Notes: a model not told the origin generated them from the sequence alone. 64,000 nucleotides of DNA from Siderastrea radians (GCA_964017195.1 OZ024896.1:2800487-2864486), one strand, 5' to 3'; numbered from the stretch's first letter, positions 37,830 to 47,423 are shown. A program made the numbers and translations.

Positions 37830-37858
37830 CACGTGACCCCTTTGTTTCTCTATAAAAA
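37830..37858 (+). promoter_or_regulatory. E-box and TATA box of the duplicated zinc-module gene
   Basis: CACGTG at 37830-37835 and CTATAAAAAAC beginning at 37850 precede the ATG at 37887. A CCAAT box (ATTGG) lies near 37812. The same E-box/CCAAT/TATA set serves the PolB promoter. Confidence 0.6.
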
Positions 37859-37886
37859 ACCCCCGTCTCATTTCACACTTCAACTC

Positions 37887-38759
37887 ATGGATGATCCAGA
37901 AGCCAAACAAGTGATGGCTCAATACCAACCTTGCCTGGTGTGTAAGAAGCCTGTCACCAAACCATCCATTTTGATGTGCTGCGAACAACCCTGTCATCTA
38001 ACCTGTGCCAAACAGCAGGGAAAACAAAGTACCTATCCTCACGCTGGTTGCTTTAGATGTCAACACGGAAGTAGCATCCACGTCCTTGAAATCCTTCATG
38101 AAGAATGGAAAAAAGACCCCCAATTTATGAAAGAAGTCAAACGTTACTGGTACCACCATACTTTTCCGGGAATCATACATCACCTCCTTCCTCTCTGGTA
38201 TGGTATCGCTTATGAATTGAAGTGCGGTGAACCCATATGTTTGGGAGGCGTCCAAGGGTTCTGGGGAAAACACCACCCCAGGTATTGCTCATCTCAAAAA
38301 ATCGAGTTTCTTGGCCACACCCCCAGCGAAGTCATTTCAAGCATGAAAGAACTGAATCCTTTCCCCACCACCTCGTGTGCCGTCTGTCACAAAGATGTCA
38401 CCTATCAAAACCTATTGATCTGCTGCCGAAAACCCAGTCATGTAGCCTGTGCTGACCACTGGAGAAAGAATCCTCATCTCATCCCCCAATGTATTTACAT
38501 CCGACAAAGCCATTCCACCACAGTCATTGAAATCCTCCGTTACGATTGGAAACAAGACCCCCGATTTGTGAAAGAAGTCGAACGTATCTGGAATGGGCAT
38601 CTGTGGTATGGTATTTGTCATACAGACACCGGAGCCGCTGAAGGATTCTGGGGAAAAATCTTCAAGAATCCGGATACAATCAGCAACATACCCCATTTTC
38701 TTGGCCACACCCCAAGCGAAGTCCTTTCACACATGAAGAACATTTTGAGTTCTCAGTAA
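37887..38759 (+). CDS. Protein with a duplicated RING/PHD-like zinc module (290 aa)
   Basis: Start at the Met at 37887 (MDDPEAKQVM), 27 bp downstream of a TATA box. Two tandem copies of about 135 residues: CLVCKKPV...MCCEQPCHLTC and CAVCHKDV...ICCRKPSHVAC, each followed by H...VLEIL or VIEIL, W-K-DP-F-KEV, then GFWGK and FLGHTPSEV. The Cys/His spacing is RING/PHD-like but no family matches exactly. The second copy has lost some ligands (SHVA). Could be a ubiquitin-ligase-type or chromatin-binding accessory protein. The plus-strand AATAAA at 38801 fits its end. Confidence 0.6.
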   Translation: MDDPEAKQVMAQYQPCLVCKKPVTKPSILMCCEQPCHLTCAKQQGKQSTYPHAGCFRCQHGSSIHVLEILHEEWKKDPQFMKEVKRYWYHHTFPGIIHHLLPLWYGIAYELKCGEPICLGGVQGFWGKHHPRYCSSQKIEFLGHTPSEVISSMKELNPFPTTSCAVCHKDVTYQNLLICCRKPSHVACADHWRKNPHLIPQCIYIRQSHSTTVIEILRYDWKQDPRFVKEVERIWNGHLWYGICHTDTGAAEGFWGKIFKNPDTISNIPHFLGHTPSEVLSHMKNILSSQ

Positions 38760-38854
38760 GGACCCCATGTTTTGGACTCACTTGTTGTATACGAAGGACC
38801 AATAAAGTATGACACTTTGTTGTTGTTGTGATCTTTTATTGATTCTCTACACAA
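38760..38854. other. Convergent polyadenylation region
   Basis: AATAAAG at 38801 serves the plus-strand gene; TTTTATTG at 38829 (CAATAAAA on the minus strand) serves the penton-like gene that follows. Confidence 0.6.
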
Positions 38855-39907
38855 TCATGTTCGTTGACTTTTTCGGGAGAGTTGAAGGGTGACAATGGTT
38901 CGGCCTTGTTTGAATGGAGCCGGCTGTCCATTCGCGGTTTGAATGTCTATCTCAAGGCTGTCAAAGATGGTCTTGCCTAGAGGAAAATACATCCGTTGCG
39001 TCGTATCAAATTGATGGTTGGTATTGCCCGCATCCAAGGTACGTAAAAACCCTTTTTCTTGATTTCCCACAATGCTCGGGGCCACCAAGTCCGTGTAAAT
39101 CATCAATTGTTGTTGTCCTTGTTGCGGTTTCACCGTAGGGGTGGTAGGAAAGGGTTGTCGACTCAGATTCGGACCCAAGAACAACTCATACTCGAAATCG
39201 GGGTGGGTAAAGCTGACGGAGACATGACCCATCGGGGGATATTTGGCCACAGGTCCGGTGGTTACTTCCCATTTATGGCGATCGTTGTAATCCACAATAT
39301 GTTTCACCAGATAATTCTTTTCTTGCACCACGCGTTCCGTGGGCGTTCCATCTTTCACCAATCCCATCAAGCCAGCGAATTTCCATTCCATTTCAAATTC
39401 CATATTGGCCGGGATGAGGACATACAACGAATCTAATTCAGGGGCGACGCCCGTATTGGTGATTTTCACATAGGGTTGAGCCAGGTTCAGCGCGGCTAGT
39501 TGTTTGCGTTTGGCTTGATCGTCCACATCCATTTTCGCTATATCCATCATGACGTCCATGTGCTGTTTTTCCATTTCGTACGCAATGGCAATCCAGGCTT
39601 CTTTCAAATTGTGGTAATACCCGGGCGGTAAATAAATTTGTTTGGTGACTTTCAGGGGCGCCGTGTTATCCGCCCGTTTTGGCATGTATCTCACATCTGT
39701 TTTCATCCAATGTTTTTGACTATCCTCTTGCGTCCAATTCTGCTTGGTTTGATCTTCCAAGGATTGATTAAACCCCGGGTGGGACATATGTACCAACGCC
39801 ACTTCCCAATCATCTTCCACCAAATAATACGAACGAGGCAGTCGCGCCGTAAATTTTTGACCCGTGCCTTGGGCTTGATCACTCAGGAGCGTGATGTAAA
39901 CACTCAT
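38855..39907 (-). CDS. Penton-like minor capsid protein C (350 aa)
   Basis: Starts MSVYITLLSDQAQGTGQKF and has RLPRSYYLVEDDWEVALVHMSHP, the same N-terminal scheme as the A and B paralogues; the end carries FPLGKTIFDSLEIDIQ and RTIVTLQLSRK. It is more diverged than A and B and sits alone at the right end, about 5.5 kb from the late block, under its own promoter next to the TIR, so it could be a fibre-like or receptor-binding variant (inference). Confidence 0.75.
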   Translation of the reverse strand: MSVYITLLSDQAQGTGQKFTARLPRSYYLVEDDWEVALVHMSHPGFNQSLEDQTKQNWTQEDSQKHWMKTDVRYMPKRADNTAPLKVTKQIYLPPGYYHNLKEAWIAIAYEMEKQHMDVMMDIAKMDVDDQAKRKQLAALNLAQPYVKITNTGVAPELDSLYVLIPANMEFEMEWKFAGLMGLVKDGTPTERVVQEKNYLVKHIVDYNDRHKWEVTTGPVAKYPPMGHVSVSFTHPDFEYELFLGPNLSRQPFPTTPTVKPQQGQQQLMIYTDLVAPSIVGNQEKGFLRTLDAGNTNHQFDTTQRMYFPLGKTIFDSLEIDIQTANGQPAPFKQGRTIVTLQLSRKSQRT

Positions 39908-39990
39908 GGTGACTACTCCCTCACTTAGGGTTTACCCCCTTTTATATTTAACCCCACTTGGACTTGTGCCATATCAAAACCATATCAAAT

Positions 39991-40011
39991 CCATATATGG
40001 GCCATATATGG
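39991..40011. promoter_or_regulatory. Two perfect CArG boxes beside the right TIR
   Basis: CCATATATGG occurs at 39991-40000 and again at 40002-40011. Two near-matches (CCATATCAAA) precede them at 39969 and 39980. They lie between penton-like gene C and the TIR's ETS/E-box/CRE cluster. SRF binding is predicted from the consensus only. Confidence 0.6.
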
Positions 40012-40012
40012 G

Positions 40013-40297
40013 CCACCCCTCTTCCCCAAATTGGACTTTGGACTTTGAGCCCGCGTTTTCTCCGCGGTTTTCACCCACCTTGAGCCCACGATCGATTTTT
40101 CACACTCGCCAGCGGTTTCTCCTTCTAAACCACGTGACTTCCGGTTGCATGAGCCCGCGATCCCTTTTTTTTCACACCTGGTCAGCGGTTTCTCCTTCCA
40201 AAAACACGTGACTTCCGGTTCCGGGTCATGACGTCATTGATTTGCTCTCGACCAATCAGAAGCTTCCATTTGTGACAGACGAGCCCCCTTTACTACT
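40013..40297. repeat. E1 right terminal inverted repeat (285 bp)
   Basis: Reverse complement of 17437-17720. The only difference found is one extra T in a homopolymer (about 40164-40171). Ends ...ACTACT at 40297. Confidence 0.96.
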
Positions 40298-40303
40298 CAG
40301 GCA
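40298..40303. repeat. E1 target-site duplication, right copy (CAGGCA)
   Basis: Identical to 17431-17436 and directly adjacent to the TIR end. Confidence 0.97.
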
Positions 40304-40372
40304 TCCGGAGGAATTTGAAGCCGAAGGTTTTGTGGGTGTTTCACCGCTAAAATTTAACCTCTTCTCCGCCAT
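40298..40372 (-). pseudogene. DUF6589-type gene, first coding segment upstream of E1
   Basis: ATG at 40372 (MAEKRLNFSGETP) leads to SGCL at the TSD. Removing E1 and one TSD copy continues the same frame into CLLCGTEQ at 17436. Upstream the frame stays open to 40519 but lacks gene-like sequence, so 40372 is the preferred start. Confidence 0.65.
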
Positions 40373-40842
40373 TGAATAAGACCATCTAAAATTATAAACT
40401 CCGCGCGTATGCCGTAAAAGTAGACAGTACATGTCTGCAGTGTTGGCGCGCGATATTTTGCCGCGAGAAAACATATGTTTGGTGTCTGGCGTCATTTCCG
40501 GCGACCAGTAACTACGCATAAATTAAATTTTTGAATTTACGTCACAGACACGATCGGCCACTCACGCGTCCAGCCGTCTCTTCTCGGGGAGGAACAAAGA
40601 CCGGACTCGAGAGAGCGGCGGAAATCGAGCCTAATAATAGGACCGCTCACAAATATTGGCCGTGTTAGAAGCAAGACCATTCTCGAGACTAAATAACTGA
40701 ATAACAGATAATAAATACCAAACAACAAGGTATTGTTTTGTAAATTTACTTCCAATTAAAGATATTTTTTTCCGTGGCTTTCCCCCATTTTGGATTGAAG
40801 ACCTAGTGTTGTCACTTTGCATTACTCCCCTGACCAAAAGTA

Positions 40843-40915
40843 GTAACTCGATATTTTAACTCGAACTCGATATCTTAACTCAAAACTCGGACTCGAAACT
40901 CGAACTCGAACTCAT
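40843..40915. repeat. ACTCGAACTCGA minisatellite
   Basis: AACTCGATATTTTAACTCGA-type units, in inverted orientation relative to 7697-7795. Confidence 0.6.
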
Positions 40916-40975
40916 GAAATGGACAGACCCCCAAAAATGCGGTTTAAACTACTTTATCATTTTTTCTCTCCAAGT

Positions 40976-41131
40976 GGAAAACACCTGAAAAGCTTGTTAA
41001 TAAGTAAACTGGTCTGTGGCTTGTTATTTATAAGCTGCGTTTGTGTTCTCCCAACATCCGTAGAGGCTTTGTTTGGCCAGTAAACCACAAAAATGCGGTC
41101 TAGACTACTTTATCAGTTTTTCCTCCAAATT
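40976..41131. repeat. Interspersed repeat, copy 2 (with local duplication)
   Basis: Matches 7558-7690 in the same orientation (GGAAAACACCTG through CCAGTAAACCACAAA). The tail CACAAAAATGCGGTCTAGACTAC (41088-41131) resembles 40934-40975, so part of the unit is tandemly duplicated. Confidence 0.65.
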
Positions 41132-42050
41132 CCTTTCAAAGACAGAGGAATTGGTATGAATTCATAGATCGAGTATCGTTTTCTCGTGACATTTCCATGA
41201 AATTTCAGAGTTAAAGTTTTATTTTTTTACGATCTTATTAACACTTTTTTACGGCGTCACATCACATGGCGAATTAAAAGTTACATAATAAAAAAAATAA
41301 AAATAAAACGTGGTTTAAAAATACAGCTTACACATTTTCAAATATACACGTTACACTATTTTGAATATTCTAGCTGTTTCTAGGGCTACACAGGCTTAAA
41401 AAGTTTCAACAGCCTCAAAATATGGCTGCTAAATTACCACATAAGATGCAGTGTTATTTTGATGACCTAAGTTGGTAAAAGAATGGAACATGGGAGAGCC
41501 AGGCAACTTGCCAAGTTGATGTTGGCAACGCACTCGCTCAGACGCTTAAATAAAGAAGCATCGTTTTTAAAAATCCAGGTAGATTTATTTGACTCATGTT
41601 GCCCTTAACTCATTTATTGTAATTCTTTATCGAGGCTCCACAAAGAACGTATTTTAATGACTGTGATACCGTGTTCAAATAAAGATGCTGTTGATCTTCT
41701 TTTCTGTCCAAGAAAAGCATTCTTTTGTAATCAATTTGGTTCGACTTCTCTACACGAAGGATATGAGCTGACAAGAGTATTTTCAGGACTGTGTTTTATT
41801 CAGGTTCTGTTGGCTCCATTCCAGGAATATCACATAATTCACAGGCTTGATTCCGCGAATAAACGCAAGAAAACTACTAAAGTTTCACATTGGGTACAAG
41901 ACGGCTTCTCAAACGAAACAGAACGTTCTCACAAAATTCCCAGAAACACTGGCAATCTCAAAAACAATTACGTCATCACGTACAATGAGCTGATAGCCAG
42001 TTAGTAGCGGGCCAATCAGAAGGCGCACTTACTGGAATCCAGGGTCTGTC
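41132..42050. other. Host DNA without a recognised gene
   Basis: AT-rich, no domain-bearing exon recognised. An open frame of 115 codons at 41657-42004 has no family signature. Confidence 0.45.
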
Positions 42051-42074
42051 TTAATAATAAAATAAAAAATACTC

Positions 42075-42345
42075 ACCTAATGTTATTATATAGTTTCTAC
42101 TTCTTTGCCTGATACCGTCGGACTGGGAAAACCTGTTAACAATGTGCACTTCATAGACTGGCACGTTAGCTGAACCCAGGTCCACTCGCCACCAGCTTGG
42201 GTCGTTTTCATAAGTATGTGAACAGTGTCCATTGTCAAAATTGGTATCAGGATTCTCATCTACTGCTTTACCTGACTGACCTCCCGGGTATGTGGAAGAT
42301 TGTGTTGTGTTCTTACCAGCAGCAAGGTTCTCTGTGGAAGTGGAC
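42075..42345 (-). CDS. Fucolectin (F-type lectin) domain exon, partial
   Basis: The minus-strand exon encodes ENLAAGKNTTQSSTYPGGQSG, AVDENPDTNFDNGHCSHT, PSWWRVDLGS and VYEVHIVNRF, the order of the eel-fucolectin/tachylectin-4 type F-type lectin domain (family knowledge), covering about its first two thirds. The borders are approximate; upstream sequence contains an AG-type acceptor near 42350. The remaining third should be on another exon that I do not see before 41.1 kb. Extracellular carbohydrate-binding is the family role. Confidence 0.75.
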
Positions 42346-42739
42346 AAAGCAATAGTTTTAATGTGGAGCTCTTCAAGAAAGTTTTGGACAACTTCCAGGG
42401 GAGAAAGTGAGGGGTATAAAATAATCTTGAACAGTGTAATCTAAGAAGCTTCTTACCAAACTAACATTGTGACTAAGGCAATTCTCAGAAAGAACTTTCC
42501 AGTACATAAACTATTCAGAAGAACGTTTACCAGACACGTCTAATTTGATTTCACTTTTCTCGTTCAATCAGATAAAAAAGAATAATTATATACCTACTTC
42601 TTTTTAGCAAGAATATCAAATTAGCTATGATGCCGTGTTTTTAGTTCCGTAGTGGTAAAACAATTGTGTTACTTAGTGATCCAGTATTAAAAGTGATGTA
42701 ATAGCCCCTTGCAAATGATGTTGTTGAATAGAGTTCCAG

Positions 42740-42925
42740 GCAACGTTGTGGTGTTTAAAACAAGAATGATCACAGTTACCTGGTTTCTGTCTCACTCCAA
42801 ACACTTCTGTTCTCATGCAAAACTTATTGTGCTTTGTTTTTCCAACAAAACGCAGATATCTCGTTAAGAATCCTTCATAAATAATGTTTTTATTCTCCGT
42901 GTTTCTGTCGTTATTTCCCATGAAG
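42740..42925 (-). CDS. Discoidin (F5/8C) domain, C-terminal exon
   Basis: Encodes MGNNDRNTENKNIIYEG, TRYLRFVGKTKHNKFCM and RTEVFGVRQ, the C-terminal half of a coagulation factor 5/8 type C domain (usual pattern: N-D...aRylR...MR-E-fG). It is the partner of the exon at 43500-43803, with phase-compatible borders. Confidence 0.75.
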
Positions 42926-43499
42926 ATCTAAAATCATTAAAAAAACAAATCTATAAGTAATTGGTGACAAGTCTGTGCAAGCCATGGTAACGAAATAAAA
43001 CTACAACATATAAGTCTGTCGGAAAAATGGAAGGGCTCTGAAATGGTTCTTTCAATTTAATAACGTTGCCCACGGGAGGCACGATCTAAACCCCAAATCA
43101 ACTAAGAAACGACCTAGAGAAACTCTGAGCAAACGAAGCATTAGAAGGGCCACTGTATGCATGCTGTAGCTATGCCGTCTTTATATGGGATAAAAATGTG
43201 AGATCTTTTATCATCACATGATGATTTTATCACCATGATGATTGATCATCACAGTTCCAGAATCCTAAATGCTAACAAGTTTAAACGCGTATAAGGCAAA
43301 AAAAAAAAAGAAAAAAACAAAAACAAAACAAAAAACACAAATAGACATTAATAACCATAAATAAGCTATAATTTATCCATTTTTAAAATGAAACATACAA
43401 TGGACTTGCAATGACGAATTAAGAAACTTTATGTACATATCTGCAATAAAAATAGAAAACATCTAATTTTAATATAAACTGTAAGCTGATGACACACTA

Positions 43500-43803
43500 A
43501 CCTTAACTTGTCCAAATTCTTCATAATCTGTCCATGTTGTCCCATTTGAAGAGATTTGCAGGGTGTAAGTCTCCACCCACTGATCTGCTTGGGAATTCCC
43601 CTGAGTGGACACAGCACAGATGATATGCAGAGTCTGTAGATCAATCTGTAGATATGGAGTGTTGTTATCAGCCGTATCAGCACACCACGATCCAGCATTG
43701 TTCAGCCGGCCATTCTTGGCTTGTGAAATCGCAGAAGAGGCAGTTATATTGTTGTCTGGAATATTTCCACTTTCCATTCCTAGATCCAAGTCAATGCAGT
43801 CTC
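43500..43803 (-). CDS. Discoidin (F5/8C) domain, N-terminal exon
   Basis: Encodes GDCIDLDLGMESGNIPDNN, SAISQAKNGRLNN, SWCADTADNNTPYLQIDL and QWVETYTLQISSNG, the start of an F5/8C domain. With the exon at 42740 it completes one domain; the lectin exon at 42075 may follow in the same minus-strand gene. A fragment of the same exon start (DCIDLDLG) recurs at about 47710-47740. Confidence 0.78.
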
Positions 43804-44333
43804 CTAAGATAAAAGACCAACAATATCTCATTAAAACATATATTCTTGTAGTTTTGTGTGTCACCTAACAATCACACCCACTCACCCATCATTTACTGAG
43901 GCCTAGTGTCCAATAGCAGCAGCGGTGACAATCAGAATAAAAGGACGACTAAAACGCTCTTTTGTTTATCAGTCGTGAAAAGGTGGTTTCTAGAGACTGA
44001 GCGCTTTATTGATTCTAATATAAACGGCAAAATCTGGCCAAATGTGAAATGCCTGGCCTCATAATTTGGTCGGAGCTGTCCATGCACAAAAATGGCTAAT
44101 ATTTTGTCTCTAAGACCTTGTTATCCGATCACTTTTGTAACTAAAATCACTCAAAATAAGAAGTCACGCTTTTCCATTTTTGGGGGGTCTGTTGTCGCAA
44201 TAAAGAGACCTCAATTCAACATCCTGGCAAGAAAATCATTTTTTGTTGATTTTAGTGGCGTTGGTGTACTTGTCTTGCTGGTGAGCATCGTAAGTAAATA
44301 AGTCGAATGCTAAACGACAATAAGCACTCCTCT

Positions 44334-45190
44334 AAGGGCCCGTTTAGATGGAAAGAGGGTGCCCCTGGGGGATAGGGGCACCTTACCTACTAGAGTTGAA
44401 GATACCGTCGTTCTACATGCAAAGTTCGAACATGGTAGGGGCACCCTCCAAAGTAGGGTCAATAGATAGCGTCTTTTTACATGAGCTGAATTGTCCCTAC
44501 CTCGGGGGCCTAACTAAAGGGCAATTTTTAAAAAATTAAAACATTTTAAGACAAATTTTTTAAAAGCTAAAAAAAAGTTTTAAAAATTGTTTCAAAAAAA
44601 TTGACAAAACTTCCACTTTCTTCGTTGACCAAGAAAATTTCTTCGCCCTCTTGTTGCTTTTACTTTGGCTTGCCGGTGCTTTTCGTTTGTTGACGTTTGT
44701 AAATGATTTCGCGCTTGCTCTCTGGGCGTATTGATCGGTTTCTTCGACCTCGAAAGCACTTTCCTCGATCAGATCTCCCTCCATTGCATCCCTCGTCGTT
44801 TCTGAACCTTCAGGTTGACTTTCAGTCATTATTTCGAGATGAAATCTCCGAAAATATTCTCCAGGTTTGTAGCTTCATCTTGAAGAGTTCGAATCCATAC
44901 CCCAATTTGGGGCCTTTTACGCGTGACCAGCGGTAATCTGAGAACAACGAAACATAGCCCTACCTTCTAGGGCTAGCCCTACTTTTTGGTTTTACATGGG
45001 CTTATGTAAACAGAACTTGTCCCTACCATGTAGGGTTTCCCTACCTTGAAGGTAGGGAAACCCTACCCCCTAGGGGCACCCTCCCTCGCATGTAAAACGA
45101 ACTGCGTAATACAAAGGAGAAGAGAAACTCTACTACCTAAGGTAACCCTACTGCCTAGGGGCACCCTCTCTCATGTAAACGGCTCCTAAC
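44334..45190. mobile_element. Non-autonomous element with inverted ends, carrying a SANT-like fragment
   Basis: The left end AGGGCCCGTTTAGATGG...GAGGGTGCCCC and the right end GGGGCACCCTC...CATGTAAACGGCTCCTAA are imperfect inverted repeats; inner copies of GGGGCACC and GTAGGG are arranged symmetrically. A minus-strand frame at 44560-44829 (89 aa: acidic start, KRKAPASQSKSNKRAKK, FSWSTKKVEVLSIFLKQ) looks like the beginning of a SANT/Myb-like domain that is then lost. Such a fragment is common in Harbinger relatives; the classification is tentative. Confidence 0.6.
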
Positions 45191-45299
45191 AGTCCAATTT
45201 GCCTTAACTTTGCACTCATTGGGGTTACAGTTTTTAGTAACGCTCTCTCCTTTTAGTGACACCTTGTTAATATCGCTTCGTTTCATTCACTCTGCTCTA

Positions 45300-45340
45300 A
45301 GGGCACACTCACTCACTCACACTCACATTCAGGAATATTT
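45300..45340. repeat. CACT microsatellite
   Basis: CACACTCACTCACTCACACTCAC. Confidence 0.6.
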
Positions 45341-45417
45341 TTATCTAAAGTTCCTCCATTTTATAATACCATTTTATTAGTCTTGATAAGAAATTTCTTT
45401 GAAATACATTTTGTAAT

Positions 45418-46607
45418 AAAAATTAACGATAAAAGGCCACGACGTTTCGATCTCTCGGAGGTCATTTTCAAGTGCGAGTAAAAAAAATGAAAATTAGCAT
45501 AAATAGATTACAAGCGGTTTAAAAAATAGTTTGAAAGGTAAGAATACAATGAACATTAAAATGCACAATAAAATGCATAAATATGTAAACGATAAGTGAT
45601 AAAATATTTAAAAATTGAAAAGAAATGATTATAATAAGGCTAATTAAAACCGATCTAAACAAATAATTTAGCGCGGATGGAATCGCACTGTTTGTTTAGA
45701 GTTGGTTTCAGTTCTTTAATAAAAAGCATTTCAAAAATAAGGCAATCAAGTTTGTTCTGGCACTTCCCTAAAATTCGGGGACATATGGTGCTGATCCTTC
45801 AGGTGGTTTCCGATTGCAGTTCCCTTGTGCTCTTCAATTCGCTGGTGAAGGTGTCGGCACGTGAAGCCGACATAACCTGCATCACACAGGTTACACAGAA
45901 AATGATAAACAACGCATTGTTGATTCACAAGGGGTGGCTTGTCTTCCCTCACTTTGATTTCGTCCTTGATCTTTCGACTTGTGTACACAGGGCTGATAGT
46001 TGCATTGATCTTCCGACTGAGGTCTGCGAGTTGTCTGCGTACTGCATCTGCAGATTTCTGGTCCTTAAAAGGCAGCACGATTCTGATTGGGGCTTCATTG
46101 TTGTCAGGAACTTGTTGTTGTGTTTGTGATTCCTCAGATACTTTGGAAGCAACAACTTGGCGGATGGTAGATCGTATGAGTTTGTCAGGAAACCACTTGA
46201 AGGATCAGCACAATGTGTCCCCAAATGACATTGCACGAAATTTTTAAAATTTTAAGGAAGTGCCAGAACAAACTTGATTGCCTTATTTTTTAATGCTTTT
46301 TATTAAAGAACTGAAACCAACTCTAAACAAACAGTGCGATTCCATCCGCGCTAAATTATTTGTTTAGATCGGTTATAATTAGCCTTATTATAATCATTTC
46401 TTTTCAATTTTTAAATATTTTATCACTTATCGCTTACATATTTTATCGCATTTTATTGTGCATTTTATTGTTCGATGTATTCTTACCTTTTAAACTATTT
46501 TTAAACCGCTTGTAATATATTTATGCCAATTTTCATTTTTTTACTCGCATTTGAAAATGACCTCCGAGAGCTCGAAACATCTTGGCCTTTTATCGTTAAT
46601 TTTTATT
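45418..46607. mobile_element. Penelope-like element with inverted arms
   Basis: Bases 45418-45790 are the approximate reverse complement of 46240-46607 (about 360 bp each): TTAACGATAAAAGGCCA...CGTTTCGATC / CTCGAAACATCTTGGCC and GGCAATCAAGTTTGTTCTGGCACTTCC / GGAAGTGCCAGAACAAAC. The centre codes on the minus strand for the GIY-YIG portion. The word TGACCTCCGAGAG..CGAAAC at both ends is typical of Penelope termini. Inverted partial copies like this are a known Penelope insertion structure. Confidence 0.75.
45746..46205 (-). pseudogene. Penelope-like GIY-YIG endonuclease fragment
   Basis: An open minus-strand frame from about 46205 encodes IRSTIRQVVASKVSEES, RIVLPFKDQKSADAVRRQL and then VVYHFLCNLCDAGYVGFT...LHQRIEEHK, with GYVG as the GIY-YIG word and the CxxC just before it. 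NHLKDQH follows. The reverse transcriptase is missing and the C terminus runs into the inverted arm. Confidence 0.75.
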
Positions 46608-46609
46608 AC

Positions 46610-47360
46610 AAAAAGATTATATTAGTGTATATTTTTCAGTAAGTCATCCATGTTTGCTATACGATGGATACTCACGGTTCACTTTGACAGCAAGCTAATA
46701 AGTTCAAGGCCATGTCTTCAATTCAGTTACTTTGTAATCTATTAAAACAATTTTGTGGTTTGTTCTGGTAGAGCTAAGCTAATTAAAGAATTTCACAAGT
46801 ATGGGTGTTAAATGGCAGAGGAAAGGCCGCACTATTGCTTGGCCGGTGATGTTGATTGAATCTATCCCCAAGAAATGTATCACGGCATTCCTTAACAACA
46901 CCCCATCTTCACCCCATCTATTAATAGTGTTCGACATTCAGAAGCATTGTTAATGCCATAAATCTTGTATTCTAAGTTTATAAATATTACAATTTTAAGA
47001 CAAGTTTCGGAGAATAGCTTGTGAATATGTTCAAGCTCCTATGTAATTCTAGTTTAATAATCACAATTCTAACTGGCAAGCAATATTCTAGAATAGAATT
47101 GAAATAGGGAAAACTAATAAACCACCAAGAAAACAGAGGACAGGGTAACAAAAACACGTATTATAAATAAACATAGTTTCGAAGACGACATGAAAGCAGT
47201 GTGTAACTGTAACTGCAATGTCTTTCTGCAGTATTGAAGATTTAGTAGTAATTCTCAAGAATAATAGTTACTTTTCATAGAACGCTGACCGCTAAATCTA
47301 AACTCTTACTTCATTATGATTGTAAAGCGCATTTGAAAACGTTACTTTGAATTTGCGCGA
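46610..47360. other. Host DNA without a recognised gene
   Basis: AT-rich non-coding sequence; nothing recognised. Confidence 0.5.
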
Positions 47361-47363
47361 TAT

Positions 47364-47365
47364 AA

Positions 47366-47423
<58 letters not shown>
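47364..47423. repeat. ATT microsatellite
   Basis: About 19 ATT units. Confidence 0.9.

Larger units (their letters stand above)
17437..40297. mobile_element. Complete Polinton/Maverick (adintovirus-like) element E1, 22,861 bp
   Basis: It is bounded by near-identical TIRs and a perfect 6-bp TSD. It encodes the full self-synthesising transposon/virus set: PolB, integrase, A32/FtsK-type ATPase, adenain-like protease, double-jelly-roll capsid protein and penton-like proteins, plus about 17 further genes. Base composition is clearly richer in G and C than the host around it, and I found no internal stop in the core genes. Together with TIRs differing by about one base, this suggests a recent insertion or one under selection. 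Confidence 0.97.
11790..40372 (-). pseudogene. DUF6589-type (Academ-like transposase) gene split by the E1 insertion
   Basis: The minus-strand gene starts with ATG at 40372, is interrupted at the CAGGCA site by E1 (17437-40297), and continues from 17436 down to 11790 through at least five blocks. Recognisable hallmarks are CxxC/CxxxC pairs at the N terminus, LHRLGKALAQGSNFKAL, a DNIDIKV segment, a VVGDQ segment followed by RLEGL...DWH, and a C2H2-like finger with a C-terminal block RLKWNR...GGDGNNVAIDVALEH. These are what I know of the DUF6589 family, which is expanded in cnidarians. Besides the insertion there is an in-frame TAA at 12486-12488, a frame change near 13797 and another near 17.05-17.1 kb. 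The call of Academ-type transposase is an inference from the helicase partner. Confidence 0.7.
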
